DNA of 64,000 nucleotides. Source: Sphingosinicella terrae (GTDB lineage Bacteria > Pseudomonadota > Alphaproteobacteria > Sphingomonadales > Sphingomonadaceae). The position numbers and the translations under genes were made by a program. Each line of letters begins with the position of its first letter. Position 1 is the first letter of the stretch. The stretch spans positions 32,594-96,593 of the forward strand of contig NZ_QDFY01000013.1 in the NCBI RefSeq assembly GCF_003347635.1, given 5' to 3'. Positions 34,547 to 45,160 of this stretch are shown piece by piece. The notes beneath the pieces were generated by a model. The model searched no databases and was not told the origin of the DNA. It was given only the letters and a program-made list of their open reading frames with translations.

Positions 34547-36952
34547 ATGTTGCATCGACGCGCGTTTGCGCGAAAGATCTTTCTCGTCAGCTCGGTGGCC
34601 TGCATGGCCTCGCTCGGCGCCATCCCGGCCGCCGCGCAGGACCAGACGGCGACCAATGCCGCCACGGACGACCAGACGATCATCGTCACCGCGACCAAGC
34701 GCGAGACCTCCCTGTTCGAGGTGCCCTTCTCCATCAACGCCCAGACCGAGGCCGCCATCCAGCGCTCCGGCGCGACGACGATCGAGGATCTGTCGCGCAA
34801 CGTCGCCGGGCTCACCATCCAGAATCTCGGCCCCGGCCAGAGCCAGGTGTCGGTCCGCGGCGTCTCCGCCGGCCAGATCGTCCGCGACCAGCCGGGCGTG
34901 AAGGAGCAGGTCGGCGTCTATCTCGACGAATCCGTCATCTCGCTGTCGCTTTTCACCCCCGACCTGGACCTTTTCGACCTCAATCGGGTCGAGACGCTGC
35001 GGGGGCCGCAGGGGACCCTGTTCGGCTCCGGGTCGGTCGGCGGCACGATCCGCTACATCACCAATCAGCCGGATCCGGACCGGATCGAGGGGCTCGTCGA
35101 AGGCAATCTCAACCTCGTCCATGAGGACGATATCGGCGGCCACCTCAAAGGCATGATCAACTTGCCCGTGGGCGAGGGCGTCGCGATTCGCGCCGTCGGC
35201 TACTATACCCGCTATGGCGGCTTCACCGACGCGCTTCGCGAAGGCGGCGGCGTCGACGAGAATGTGAACGACGGCGAACGCATCGGCGGCCGCCTTGCCG
35301 TCACCTTCCAGCCGACGCCGGACATCCGGTTCACGCCGCGCATCGTCTATCAGGAGATCCGCGCCGACGGCTTCAACCGCCAGGAATCCTATAACGTCCT
35401 GGCCAATCCCTTCACGACGACGCGCCCGGCCGTCACGTTCGACGAGCGCGAGCATTTCCTGCTGCTCGACGAGTCCTTCGAGGATCAGACGCTGCTGGCC
35501 GACTTCACCGCCAGCTTCGAATTCGGCGGCGTCGAGCTGACATCGGTGACCAGCTACATCAACCGTGAGATCCTGGTCAGCCGCGACGCGAGCGCGCTCA
35601 GCGGCAGCGTCTCGGTGGACCTAGGCTTTCCGGACGCGGCCGTGCTGCTGCCGTCCAATCTGGTCGACCGGACCGACCTCGAGACCTTCACCCAGGAGCT
35701 CCGGCTGAGCTCGACCGGCGACGGGCCGTTCCAGTGGGTCGTCGGCGGATTCTATTCCGACATCGACCGCTTCTACCGGCAGCGCCTGCCGACCCCCGGC
35801 TACGACGCCTTCACCGACGCGACCCTCGGTGCCGGCACGTCGGCCGCGGTCGCCAACGGCTTCCCGGCGGACTCGCCCTACAATTCGGACCTGCCCTACG
35901 ATATCCGGCAGACGGCGGTGTTCGGCGAGGCCAGCTACGATCTCACCGACCGCTTCACCCTGACCGCGGGCGGCCGCTATTACGACTTCTCCGAGGAGCG
36001 CCGGTTCGTCTCGGGCGGCCTGTTCGCCAATGGCGACGACCAGACCGACCGGACGGAGTCGAGCGGCTTCAGCCCGCGTTTCATCGCTTCCTACGAGGCT
36101 TCGGACAATCTGCGGCTCAACGCCCAGGTGTCGAAGGGCTTCCGGCTCGGCGGTGTCAACGATCCGCTGAACCTGCCGCTCTGCACGCCCGAAGACGAGG
36201 CGATCTTCGGCGGCTTCCAGGATTATGACGACGAAAGCCTGTGGAATTACGAAGTCGGCGTCCGCGGCCAGGGCCGCGGCCTCAGCTTCAACGCCGCGGC
36301 CTTCTATACCGACATCAGCAACCTCCAGGTGACGCTGGACGCCGGCTCCTGCTCGTCGCGCATCGTCTTCAATGCCGAGAAGGCGCATACGATGGGCATC
36401 GAGGCCGAGCTGACGGCCGAGCCGGTCGATGGCCTCGCTCTATCGCTGTCCGGAAGCTGGGTGGAGGCCGAGTTCGATTCGACCGTCCGCGACGGCAGCG
36501 GCAACGTGATCGGCGGGATCCGCGAGGGCAACAGGCTTCCGTCGGTGCCCAATTTCCAGCTGTCGGCCAGCGCGAGCTACAGCTTCCCGGTCGCCGCCGG
36601 CGCGGAAGCGTTCGTCGGTACCTCCTTCCAGCATGTCGGCAGCCGTTACACCCAGCCGAGCGACCAGGAGAACAATCCGCGCGCCTTCGTCTCCGGGCTG
36701 CCGTTCGGCGGCGCCACCGGCGCCGAGGTGACTTTGCTCGACCTGCGCCTGCCTTCCTACAATTATGTCAATCTCAGCGCCGGCATCGACTGGGACAACG
36801 GCCTTGGGGTGATGCTCTACGTCACCAACCTGTTCGACGAAAATGCGCTCCTGTCGTTCGACCGCGAGCGCGGCGGACGGGCCCGGCTCGGCTACAATAT
36901 CGGGCAGCCGCGGGTGATCGGCATCACCGTCCGCAAGCGCTTCGGCGGCTGA
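34547..36952 (+). CDS. TonB-dependent outer-membrane receptor
   Basis: An 801-residue receptor with an export signal (about 1-30), a plug domain with a TonB-box-like start (IIVTATKRETSLFEVPFS; RGVSAGQIVRDQPGVKEQ; VETLRGPQGTLFGSGSVGGTIRYIT) and a 22-strand barrel ending in a Phe/Gly-rich last strand (GITVRKRFGG). It imports large substrates using TonB energy. A LacI-type operator upstream suggests a carbohydrate or related substrate. The next gene, a Tat-exported flavoenzyme, begins 5 bases after its stop, so the two form an operon. Confidence 0.93.
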   Translation: MLHRRAFARKIFLVSSVACMASLGAIPAAAQDQTATNAATDDQTIIVTATKRETSLFEVPFSINAQTEAAIQRSGATTIEDLSRNVAGLTIQNLGPGQSQVSVRGVSAGQIVRDQPGVKEQVGVYLDESVISLSLFTPDLDLFDLNRVETLRGPQGTLFGSGSVGGTIRYITNQPDPDRIEGLVEGNLNLVHEDDIGGHLKGMINLPVGEGVAIRAVGYYTRYGGFTDALREGGGVDENVNDGERIGGRLAVTFQPTPDIRFTPRIVYQEIRADGFNRQESYNVLANPFTTTRPAVTFDEREHFLLLDESFEDQTLLADFTASFEFGGVELTSVTSYINREILVSRDASALSGSVSVDLGFPDAAVLLPSNLVDRTDLETFTQELRLSSTGDGPFQWVVGGFYSDIDRFYRQRLPTPGYDAFTDATLGAGTSAAVANGFPADSPYNSDLPYDIRQTAVFGEASYDLTDRFTLTAGGRYYDFSEERRFVSGGLFANGDDQTDRTESSGFSPRFIASYEASDNLRLNAQVSKGFRLGGVNDPLNLPLCTPEDEAIFGGFQDYDDESLWNYEVGVRGQGRGLSFNAAAFYTDISNLQVTLDAGSCSSRIVFNAEKAHTMGIEAELTAEPVDGLALSLSGSWVEAEFDSTVRDGSGNVIGGIREGNRLPSVPNFQLSASASYSFPVAAGAEAFVGTSFQHVGSRYTQPSDQENNPRAFVSGLPFGGATGAEVTLLDLRLPSYNYVNLSAGIDWDNGLGVMLYVTNLFDENALLSFDRERGGRARLGYNIGQPRVIGITVRKRFGG

Positions 36953-36957
36953 GGGCG

Positions 36958-38196
36958 GTGCCGCCGGTCACGCGGCGCGCGGTGCTGATCGGCGGCGCCG
37001 CGGCCACGCTGTCGGCCGCGGCCACAGGGACGCCGGCGGCCGCGGCGCGAAGCTGGGACGTCATCGTCGTCGGCGCCGGCGTGTTCGGCGCCTGGACCGC
37101 GCATCACCTGCTGGCCGCGGGCCGGCGCGTCCTGCTGGTCGACGGCGAAGGGCCGGCCCATGCCCGCGCCTCGTCCGGCGGCGAAAGCCGGCTCACCCGC
37201 GGCGCCTATGGCAGCGACCTCGTCTACACCCGCCTGGCGATGGACTCGCTGCCGCAATGGCAGAGTCTCTCCGACGCGGCCGGGCTGCCGGTCTTCCATC
37301 CGGCGGGAATCCTGTTCTTCTTCCCGCAACGAGAAGCCTTCCTCGAGGAGACGATGCGGGTCCATCGCGCGCTGCGGCTGCCGACCGAGCTGCTCGATCG
37401 TCCTGCGCTCGTCCGGCGGTTTCCGCAGCTGGATTTCGGCGACGTCGAAGCGGGTCTGCTCGAGCCCGGCTTCGGCATCCTGATGGCGCGCCGGGCGGTG
37501 CAGACCCTGGTCGACCGCTTCGTCCGCGCCGGCGGCACCTATCGCCGCGCCGCGGTGGCGCCGCCGCGCCGCAGCGAGGCCAATATGGTCGAGACCCTCG
37601 ACGGCGAGCGCCTGGCCGCAGACCGGATCGTCTTCGCCTGCGGGCCGTGGCTCGGCCGGCTTTTTCCCGAGCTGCTCGGCCCGCGCATCTTCCCCACCCG
37701 CCAGGAGGTGTTCTTCTTCGCGCCGCCGCCCGGCGACGATCGATTCCAGCCCGCGCGGCTGCCGGGCTGGGCCGACTATAATGGCGGCGACATCTATTAC
37801 GGCATGCCCGACGTCGAGAACCGCGGATTCAAGATCGCCCATGATCGCCACGGGCCGCCGATCGATCCGGACGAGGGCGACCGCACGCCAAGCCCCCAAG
37901 CGCTCGCCGACGCGCGCGCCTATATGGAGCGGCGCTTCCCCGCGATGCGCGGCCGGCCGCTCAACGAGGCACGGGTCTGCCAGTATGAGAACAGCTCCAA
38001 CGGCGACCTGCTGATCGACTTCCATCCGGAAAAGCCGGGTCTGCTCCTGGTCGGCGCCGGCTCGGGCCACGGCTTCAAGCACGGACCGGCCGTCGGCCGC
38101 TACGCGGCGGACCTGCTGCTCGGCCGCCCGGCCAGGCCCGAGCCGCGCTTCTCGCTGGCGACCAAGGACGTCCATCAGGCGCGGGCGGTGCACTGA
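36958..38196 (+). CDS. Tat-exported FAD oxidase of the sarcosine/N-methyl-tryptophan oxidase family
   Basis: A 412-residue flavoenzyme. It starts at GTG 36958, giving a Tat-like signal (TRRAVLIGGAAATLSAAATG), then the FAD motif VIVVGAGVFGAWTAHHLL. The sarcosine oxidase C-terminal block is present: C341 in CQYENSSNGDLLIDFHPEKPG and GSGHGFKHGPAVG. In monomeric sarcosine oxidase the equivalent cysteine carries FAD covalently. Export of such an oxidase to the periplasm is uncommon. Substrate is probably an amine brought in by the upstream TonB receptor; this is inference. Confidence 0.85.
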   Translation: MPPVTRRAVLIGGAAATLSAAATGTPAAAARSWDVIVVGAGVFGAWTAHHLLAAGRRVLLVDGEGPAHARASSGGESRLTRGAYGSDLVYTRLAMDSLPQWQSLSDAAGLPVFHPAGILFFFPQREAFLEETMRVHRALRLPTELLDRPALVRRFPQLDFGDVEAGLLEPGFGILMARRAVQTLVDRFVRAGGTYRRAAVAPPRRSEANMVETLDGERLAADRIVFACGPWLGRLFPELLGPRIFPTRQEVFFFAPPPGDDRFQPARLPGWADYNGGDIYYGMPDVENRGFKIAHDRHGPPIDPDEGDRTPSPQALADARAYMERRFPAMRGRPLNEARVCQYENSSNGDLLIDFHPEKPGLLLVGAGSGHGFKHGPAVGRYAADLLLGRPARPEPRFSLATKDVHQARAVH

Positions 38197-38284
38197 GGCG
38201 TCCGCCCCCTTGCGTCGAAAGGCGCTGACAAAGCAGGGCTGCTCCGGCTATTTGCCCGACGAATCCGCACCACGGAGGCCGGCC

Positions 38285-38497
38285 ATGTATTTCGAGATTT
38301 ACGAGCGCGAGCGCAGCGTCGTCGCCTCGCTTCGCGGCAGCCGGCTGATGGGCGGCGGCGACTGGCGATGGCGGCTCAAGGACGCGCAAGGCAAGGTGAT
38401 CGCGTCGGAGGAGGGGCATCCCACCCGCTCCGAATGCGAGCGCGCCATCATGGAATTCAAGCAGGAGATCGCCGCGGCGCCGCTGCGCGACGGGTGA
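38285..38497 (+). CDS. YegP-like DUF1508 small protein
   Basis: A 70-residue protein with one DUF1508 unit (MYFEIYERERSVVASLRGSRLMGGGDWRWRLKDAQGKVIASEEG), a beta-rich fold that usually occurs as two repeats. The ATG at 38285 fits the family start. Function is unknown. Short intergenic spacers on both sides give no context. Confidence 0.75.
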   Translation: MYFEIYERERSVVASLRGSRLMGGGDWRWRLKDAQGKVIASEEGHPTRSECERAIMEFKQEIAAAPLRDG

Positions 38498-38526
38498 GAA
38501 GAGGGGGGGCGGCCGCGCAAGGCTAT

Positions 38527-39408
38527 CTATTCCGTCCCCGGCGACCACACCCTCACATAATCCACCTCCATGCGCTGCGGGAGCGCGGCATCGTCTATGC
38601 CCTGGGCGCCGCCCCAGCCGCCGCCGACGGCGATGTTGAGGATGAGGTGGAAGGGCGTCGCGAACGGCCAGGCGCCGGCGCCGCCGGGCTGGTCGTTGGC
38701 GACGCGCATGTAGCCGCGGCCGTCGACGCCGATGGTGATCGATCCGGGCCGCCAGTCGAGCTGGTAGCGATGGAAGCCGGTGCAGGCGGTGGGCAGGCGG
38801 ATCGAGGCACCGCGATGGGTGTTGCGTGTGTGATTGAACAAGGCGGTGTGGACGTTGGCATGGATGATGCCGGGATCGTGGCCGACATGCTCCAGGATGT
38901 CGATCTCGCCGCCGTCCGGCCAGCCGCCGCTCCGCGGCAGCATCCATATCGCCGGCCAGGTGCCGCGGCCGCAGGGCAGCTTCGCCCTGATCTCGTAGAA
39001 GCCGTGAGTCCACTCGCCGGTGCTGAGCATCCGTGCCGACGTATAGTCCTGGCCGCCCCAGTCGGGATGGCGCGACGCATCGATCCGCTCGCGACGCGCC
39101 TCGATGATCAGCCGCCCGTCCTCGACCCGCGCATTTTCCGTCCGGCCGTCGGAATAATATTGCGCCTCGTCATTGTACCAGCCGTCGCGGTTGCGATGCG
39201 TGTCGAAACGCCATTTGGAGCGATCGACGGCGGCGCCGTCGAATTCGTCGGCCCAGTCCGGGGCTCGCTGCGGTGCCGCGATCGGAACGTCCACAAGGTA
39301 GCGGCTCGTCGCCGCGGCGGCCGGATCGGGCATCTGTGCGGCGGCGGGTAGGACGGGGATCGCCGCGATCGACGCCGCCAGGGCCAGGATCGGTCTCGCC
39401 TTCTTCAT
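38527..39408 (-). CDS. Glycoside hydrolase family 16 beta-glucanase, exported
   Basis: A 293-residue GH16 enzyme (laminarinase/beta-1,3-glucanase type). Signal peptide (MKKARPILALAASIAAIPVLPAAAQ), then DWADEFDGAAVDRSKW, DGWYNDEAQYYS, and the catalytic E168-I-D-I-L-E173 block. Substrate aromatics are in TWPAIWMLPRSGGWPDGG. The start at 39408 gives a proper signal peptide; a start seven codons upstream is possible. It would hydrolyse beta-glucans outside the cell. It follows the glycerophosphodiesterase gene by 22 bases and shares its strand. Confidence 0.9.
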   Translation of the reverse strand: MKKARPILALAASIAAIPVLPAAAQMPDPAAAATSRYLVDVPIAAPQRAPDWADEFDGAAVDRSKWRFDTHRNRDGWYNDEAQYYSDGRTENARVEDGRLIIEARRERIDASRHPDWGGQDYTSARMLSTGEWTHGFYEIRAKLPCGRGTWPAIWMLPRSGGWPDGGEIDILEHVGHDPGIIHANVHTALFNHTRNTHRGASIRLPTACTGFHRYQLDWRPGSITIGVDGRGYMRVANDQPGGAGAWPFATPFHLILNIAVGGGWGGAQGIDDAALPQRMEVDYVRVWSPGTE

Positions 39409-39430
39409 GTCAATGTCACCCTCTCCCATT

Positions 39431-40468
39431 TCATTCGCCGATAGCCTGCTCGCGCAGCCGCGGCAGTGCCGGGGCGATCCGCTCGATCCGATTGGTCATC
39501 AGGCCGCCGCGCCACCCGCCAGGCAGCCCGTTCAGGCTCTCGACGCTGTCGAATGTGCCGTAGCGCCGACTTCGGAGATCGGCGGATTCGAGAAGGGTCA
39601 CGCGGGTGTTCGCCGCCTGCATGCGATCGAGGAAAAGGTCGGGCCAGCCCCAAAGCAGCCAGCCATGGCTGGCCGGCACCATGATCGACGTGTTCCGACA
39701 CGGCGGAGGCACATGGCCGCGCCAGCCGTGCACCATATAGGCTTTCAGGCACGCAATCGTCTGCTCCTTCGAGACCGACCGTAGCGATGGCCGAAGTGCC
39801 CGAAGGCGCCGTACCGGCCGCTCCCCTCCGATCACCTCCAGGCGCGCCTCTTCCACCCTGTGTCGGCCAAGATAGGCGTGGAGGCGCTCGGCTTCGGCAG
39901 GGTCGTTGGACTTGATGTTGATCTGGAACCGGGACTGCGGAAAGGCGGCGAGCATTTCGGCGAGCGTGGGCATCATACCGGTGGCGCGGCCGCGGAAGGG
40001 GAAGGTGCGCCCACCGTCGGCGGTATAGCCGTAGCCGATGTCGAGCGTGCGCAAATGGGCCATGCTCTGCTCGCGCGTGATGCCGCGCCCGTCGGTGCGG
40101 CAGTCGATCGTCCAATCGTGAAAGACGGCGAACTCTCCATCGGTCGTGGGGTGAATGTCGATCTCGACCATGTCGGCGCCCATCCGGAAGGCTTCGCGGA
40201 CCGAGGGAACGGTATTTTCCAGGAAGGGATGCGCCGGCGGAATGATGCGTGTGGCTGTGCAATCCTGGGGGCCGAGATCCTCGTGCGAATAGGTTTGGTG
40301 CACGCCGCGATGCGAGAGAACCGTGAAGGCGTTGGCTGGCGATCCCCGCCAAGAGGCGTTGCCGAGATAGAGGAGGAGCAGGAGCACGGCCACGATGGCG
40401 GCGGCGAGGCAGAGCCGCCGGCCGCGGCGACTGCGCGGAGCCGTGCCTTCACTCTCCTGTGCTGCCAT
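39431..40468 (-). CDS. Membrane-anchored glycerophosphodiester phosphodiesterase
   Basis: A 345-residue protein with a basic start, one N-terminal membrane segment (CLAAAIVAVLLLLLYLGN) and a GDPD TIM-barrel: LSHRGVHQTYSHED (HR), FLENTVPSVREAFRMGADMVEIDIHPTTDGEFAVFHD (E..D..T.D...HD). These are the metal ligands and active-site residues of the family. It should release glycerol 3-phosphate from glycerophosphodiesters. ATG at 40468 is preferred to one 25 codons upstream. This may be a phosphorus-scavenging enzyme, which fits the phosphate genes further on, but no Pho box was seen. Confidence 0.85.
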   Translation of the reverse strand: MAAQESEGTAPRSRRGRRLCLAAAIVAVLLLLLYLGNASWRGSPANAFTVLSHRGVHQTYSHEDLGPQDCTATRIIPPAHPFLENTVPSVREAFRMGADMVEIDIHPTTDGEFAVFHDWTIDCRTDGRGITREQSMAHLRTLDIGYGYTADGGRTFPFRGRATGMMPTLAEMLAAFPQSRFQINIKSNDPAEAERLHAYLGRHRVEEARLEVIGGERPVRRLRALRPSLRSVSKEQTIACLKAYMVHGWRGHVPPPCRNTSIMVPASHGWLLWGWPDLFLDRMQAANTRVTLLESADLRSRRYGTFDSVESLNGLPGGWRGGLMTNRIERIAPALPRLREQAIGE

Positions 40469-40541
40469 CGACCGCCTCTTCCCGCGCCGGAACCAAGTTT
40501 GCGGCAGAGGAGGCGCTTGATCAAGCGGGAGCGTGGCGCCC

Positions 40542-40581
40542 AAAAAAGGAGGAGGCGCCGAGCCCCCCGCCCGGCGCCTCC
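40542..40581 (-). terminator. Intrinsic terminator after the TonB receptor gene
   Basis: On the minus strand GGAGGCGCCG and CGGCGCCTCC pair around an 11-base loop, followed by CTCC and TTTTTT. It ends the transcript of the receptor gene stopping at 40613 and separates it from the phosphodiesterase. Confidence 0.85.
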
Positions 40582-40612
40582 AGTAGGGCCGATCCGCCGG
40601 ATCGGCTGGGGA

Positions 40613-43330
40613 TCAGAAATTCACTTTCGCGCCGAGACTGAAGATGCGGCCGCGGCGGTAGCTGTTGATGTCGATGCGGTTGCCGTCGATCGCCTGGAAC
40701 TCGCGATAATCCTCGCCGAGCAGGTTACGCGCCTCGAAGCTGAACTCGATGCGGGTGTCGAAGAGGCGGGCTTCCTGGCGGGCGACGAAGTCGAGCTGGA
40801 TTCCCGGACGCTCGCGTATGTCGGGCTGACGCTCCTCGCCCTGGATCGGGCCGCGATTGGTGACCCGCTCGCTGGCATAGGTGACGAGGACGGTCATCTG
40901 CGACAGCCGATCGGTATCTTCGATTCCGATCTGCAGATTGGCGAGATGGTCGGACTGGCCGGTGAGCGGTGCGCCGTCGCGGAACAGAAGATTGGCCGCG
41001 ACCGGCTGGAGGTCCGGCCCGACGATCAGGCTGTCGTCGGCGCTGATGCTGGACTGGGTCCAGGTATAATTGCCGATGAGGACGAGCCGCCGCGTGGCGA
41101 AGAAGGCGCCGCCGAGGCCGTCCAGCGGCAGGAACGCCTGCACCTCCGCCTCGATGCCGTACAATTCGGCCTCGGGCGCGTTGGCGAAGCCGGTGCGAAG
41201 CTGGCCGCCGCCGGCGAAGAAGGCGGCCGCCTCGATCGGATTGTCGATCTTCTTGTAGAAGCCGGCGAGCGTCACCCGCTGCTGGGGCAGGAAGTAATAT
41301 TCGATCCGGGCCTCGGCATTGGTGAGCTCGCTGTCGACGAGGAAGGGATTACCGGTGAACTCGCGGTCGGATTCGAAATCCTGGTAGATCTGCGGCGCAA
41401 GCTCACGGAACTGGGGCCGCGCGATCGTCCGCGATCCGTGCAGGCGCAACTGGACATCCGGAACCACGTTCCAGGTGAGGGTCGCCGCCGGCAGCCAGTA
41501 ATCGTTGGCGAGCGAGGTCGGCTCGAGCGCCCCGCCGATCGGCTGCACCCTCTGGTCGGCATCCTCGTAGCGCACGCCGGTCTGCAGCCTGACCCCGTCG
41601 ATCGGCTCGATTTCGGCCTGGACGTAGCCGGCATGAATTTCGAGATCGGCCTCGTAGGCGGCGGTGCCCTCGGCGCCCGACACGTCGCGAAGCTCGATGC
41701 CGTAATTGAAGATGTTGAAGTCGGAGAGCAGATAATCGGGCCGTTGCTGGGCGAGCTCGATCCGGAGCGCGCCCTCGGGCCGGAAATACTGGAACTGGTA
41801 GCGCGAGGCGCTGCGTTCGGTCCGGCTGTAATAATAGCCGGCGGAGAGCGTCACCGGCATCGCCGTCGGCAGGCGCCAGGAGAGGTCGCCCTGGCCGGCA
41901 TAGAGATCCTCGGTGAGGTCGCTGAAGGCGATATTGGCGAACTGGCCGGCGGAGGAGAGGTTGTTGATATAGTCGTCGACGTCGCTCGCGCTCTTCGTCG
42001 TCGGATCGCCGTCGCCCAAATAGAAATAGCCGATCGACCGCTCATAGGGGGATTCGCGCTGGGTGTTGGCGTAGGTACCGCGCAGGTCGACGCTGACATT
42101 GCCGAAGCGGAATTCCCCGACGAGCTGGGTGTCGATCAGCTGCCGTTCGAACCAATAGGTGTTCTGCTCGAGGAGCGAGGGGGGCAGATCGGGATCCTGG
42201 TCGGCGACGTTGCGGTTCGAGCCGGCCGACAGGCGCGCCTGCTTCAGCGTGTCGCGGATATAGAGGTTGGTCCAGCGCAGCTGGTGCTCGCCGAAGCTGA
42301 GGCCCAGGCCGAGCAAGCCGTTGACCAGGATCCGGTTATCGGTGGTGACCGAGCGGAAGTCGGTCTGCGGGGTGCCGGCGAGCTGCGGGTCGAGCGACGT
42401 CTGCTGGAGCGCGTCGCGGGTGCGCCAGTTATTGCTGTAGCCGAAGGCGGCGATGACTCCGAGGCGGGTGGCGCCGATGTCGAACGACGATCCGGCGCTG
42501 AGCTCGCCGGAGAAATTGGCCGGCGTGTCGCTCATCCGCTGCAGCAGAGTGGTCGGCGCATTGGACAGGCTGGCGGCGAAGGCCTGGCGTTCGGCCGAAC
42601 TGGTTTCGCCGAAGGTGCCGCCCTCGACCGCCGCGCGCAGGTCCGCCGGGAAATCCCGGGTGCCGTCGTCGAAGCCGAACGGGTCGAGATCGCTGCCATA
42701 ATAAGCATAGCCGAGCTGGAAGCTGCTCTCGGTGTCGAACGAAACGCTGCCACCGAGCTGAAGAAACGGGTCGCGAGGTGCGGAAGGCGTGGTCAGGTTG
42801 ATGACGCCGCCGCCGAACTCGCCGGGATAAGCGACCGAATAGCTCTTCTGGACGAGCGAGCTGGCGATCACGCTGGTCGGGAAGATGTCGAGCGGGACGA
42901 CCCGCCGGAGCGGCTCCGGGCTCGGCAGCGGCGAGCCGTTGAGCAAGGCGAGCGAATAGCGGTCGCCGAGACCGCGAACGAAGACGAAGCCGTTGCCGAC
43001 CACCGAGAGGCCGGTGACGCGCTGCAATGCGCCGGCGATGTCGCCGTCGCCGGCGCGGGCGATGTCTTCGCTCGACAGCACCGAAATCACCTCCGGCGCA
43101 CGCTGGACGATGTTGCGCGAGCGCGTTCCGGTGACGACGATGTCCGGACCGGAGGACAGGTCGGCACCCGGCACCGAGATCTCGATATCTTCCTGCTGCC
43201 CCTCGGGTGCGGCAACCGCTTCCGCGGCCGGCGCGGAAGCTGCCGGTGCTTCGGCGTCCTGCGCGAAAGCCGGCTGGACGGCCAAAGCGGTGGAGGCGAG
43301 GAGACCGCCGAGGATGAGTGACTTTTTCAT
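40613..43330 (-). CDS. TonB-dependent outer-membrane receptor, partner of the lipoprotein gene
   Basis: A 905-residue receptor. Signal (MKKSLILGGLLASTALAVQPAFAQ), an Ala/Glu-rich stretch, a plug (PDIVVTGTRSRNIVQRAPEVISVLSSEDIARAGDGDIAGALQRVTGLSVVGNGFVFVRGLGDRYS) and a barrel ending GRIFSLGAKVNF. Terminal Phe is typical of outer-membrane barrels. It is the second gene after the lipoprotein at 43410-44966, 79 bases away with a large hairpin between. This pairing of a large receptor with a beta-helix lipoprotein is seen in Caulobacter and sphingomonads. No iron-specific motif is seen; substrate unknown. Confidence 0.93.
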   Translation of the reverse strand: MKKSLILGGLLASTALAVQPAFAQDAEAPAASAPAAEAVAAPEGQQEDIEISVPGADLSSGPDIVVTGTRSRNIVQRAPEVISVLSSEDIARAGDGDIAGALQRVTGLSVVGNGFVFVRGLGDRYSLALLNGSPLPSPEPLRRVVPLDIFPTSVIASSLVQKSYSVAYPGEFGGGVINLTTPSAPRDPFLQLGGSVSFDTESSFQLGYAYYGSDLDPFGFDDGTRDFPADLRAAVEGGTFGETSSAERQAFAASLSNAPTTLLQRMSDTPANFSGELSAGSSFDIGATRLGVIAAFGYSNNWRTRDALQQTSLDPQLAGTPQTDFRSVTTDNRILVNGLLGLGLSFGEHQLRWTNLYIRDTLKQARLSAGSNRNVADQDPDLPPSLLEQNTYWFERQLIDTQLVGEFRFGNVSVDLRGTYANTQRESPYERSIGYFYLGDGDPTTKSASDVDDYINNLSSAGQFANIAFSDLTEDLYAGQGDLSWRLPTAMPVTLSAGYYYSRTERSASRYQFQYFRPEGALRIELAQQRPDYLLSDFNIFNYGIELRDVSGAEGTAAYEADLEIHAGYVQAEIEPIDGVRLQTGVRYEDADQRVQPIGGALEPTSLANDYWLPAATLTWNVVPDVQLRLHGSRTIARPQFRELAPQIYQDFESDREFTGNPFLVDSELTNAEARIEYYFLPQQRVTLAGFYKKIDNPIEAAAFFAGGGQLRTGFANAPEAELYGIEAEVQAFLPLDGLGGAFFATRRLVLIGNYTWTQSSISADDSLIVGPDLQPVAANLLFRDGAPLTGQSDHLANLQIGIEDTDRLSQMTVLVTYASERVTNRGPIQGEERQPDIRERPGIQLDFVARQEARLFDTRIEFSFEARNLLGEDYREFQAIDGNRIDINSYRRGRIFSLGAKVNF

Positions 43331-43358
43331 GTGATTGCCCCGTATCTTCGATGCGCGT

Positions 43359-43390
43359 GGGGCGGCGGCGCTTAAAGCGGCCGCCGCCCC
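43359..43390. repeat. GC-rich hairpin between the lipoprotein and receptor genes
   Basis: GGGGCGGCGGC (43359-43369) and GCCGCCGCCCC (43380-43390) are exact complements with a 10-base loop. No T-run follows on the minus strand. It probably separates expression or stabilises the upstream lipoprotein message. Confidence 0.6.
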
Positions 43391-43409
43391 GATGGCCGAC
43401 GATGATCGA

Positions 43410-44966
<1,557 letters not shown>

Positions 44967-45058
44967 GTTCGGGAACCCCCTTGCTGAAAAACGGAGGGCG
45001 ATTCGGCTTTGTGCCGGTCGCCTCGGGGGCTGAGCTAGGAGGGTTTTGTGATCCTAAT

Positions 45059-45065
45059 GTTACAG
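45059..45065 (-). promoter_or_regulatory. Candidate PhoB half-site before the lipoprotein gene
   Basis: CTGTAAC on the minus strand (45065-45059) is followed after four bases by the weaker GGATCAC. It is oriented towards the lipoprotein start at 44966, 93 bases away. One good half-site only. Confidence 0.3.
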
Positions 45066-45114
45066 TTATCGAACTCGCGACTTGTCATAGCAAGAATTTA
45101 TACTTGAAATATCG

Positions 45115-45143
45115 CTGTAGTACCTATGTAATATGCTTGTCAT
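45115..45143 (+). promoter_or_regulatory. Three 11-bp PhoB-box-like repeats in the opposite orientation
   Basis: CTGTAGT (45115-45121), ATGTAAT (45126-45132) and TTGTCAT (45137-45143) are spaced exactly 11 bases apart. A further TTGTCAT at 45082 is in phase, 33 bases upstream. They read on the plus strand, whereas both neighbours (lipoprotein gene and gspC) are on the minus strand, so if functional they would work in reverse or drive an antisense transcript. AT-rich surroundings make chance matches more likely. Confidence 0.35.
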
Positions 45144-45160
45144 CTTGACGCTTAATTCGC

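Noticed and set aside
39860..43321. A 1153-codon open frame on the plus strand across the TonB receptor and phosphodiesterase genes
   Set aside because: It is the antisense shadow of two well-supported minus-strand genes. Its product is low-complexity (Glu/Ala/Asp/Gly/Arg-rich) and has no recognisable domain.
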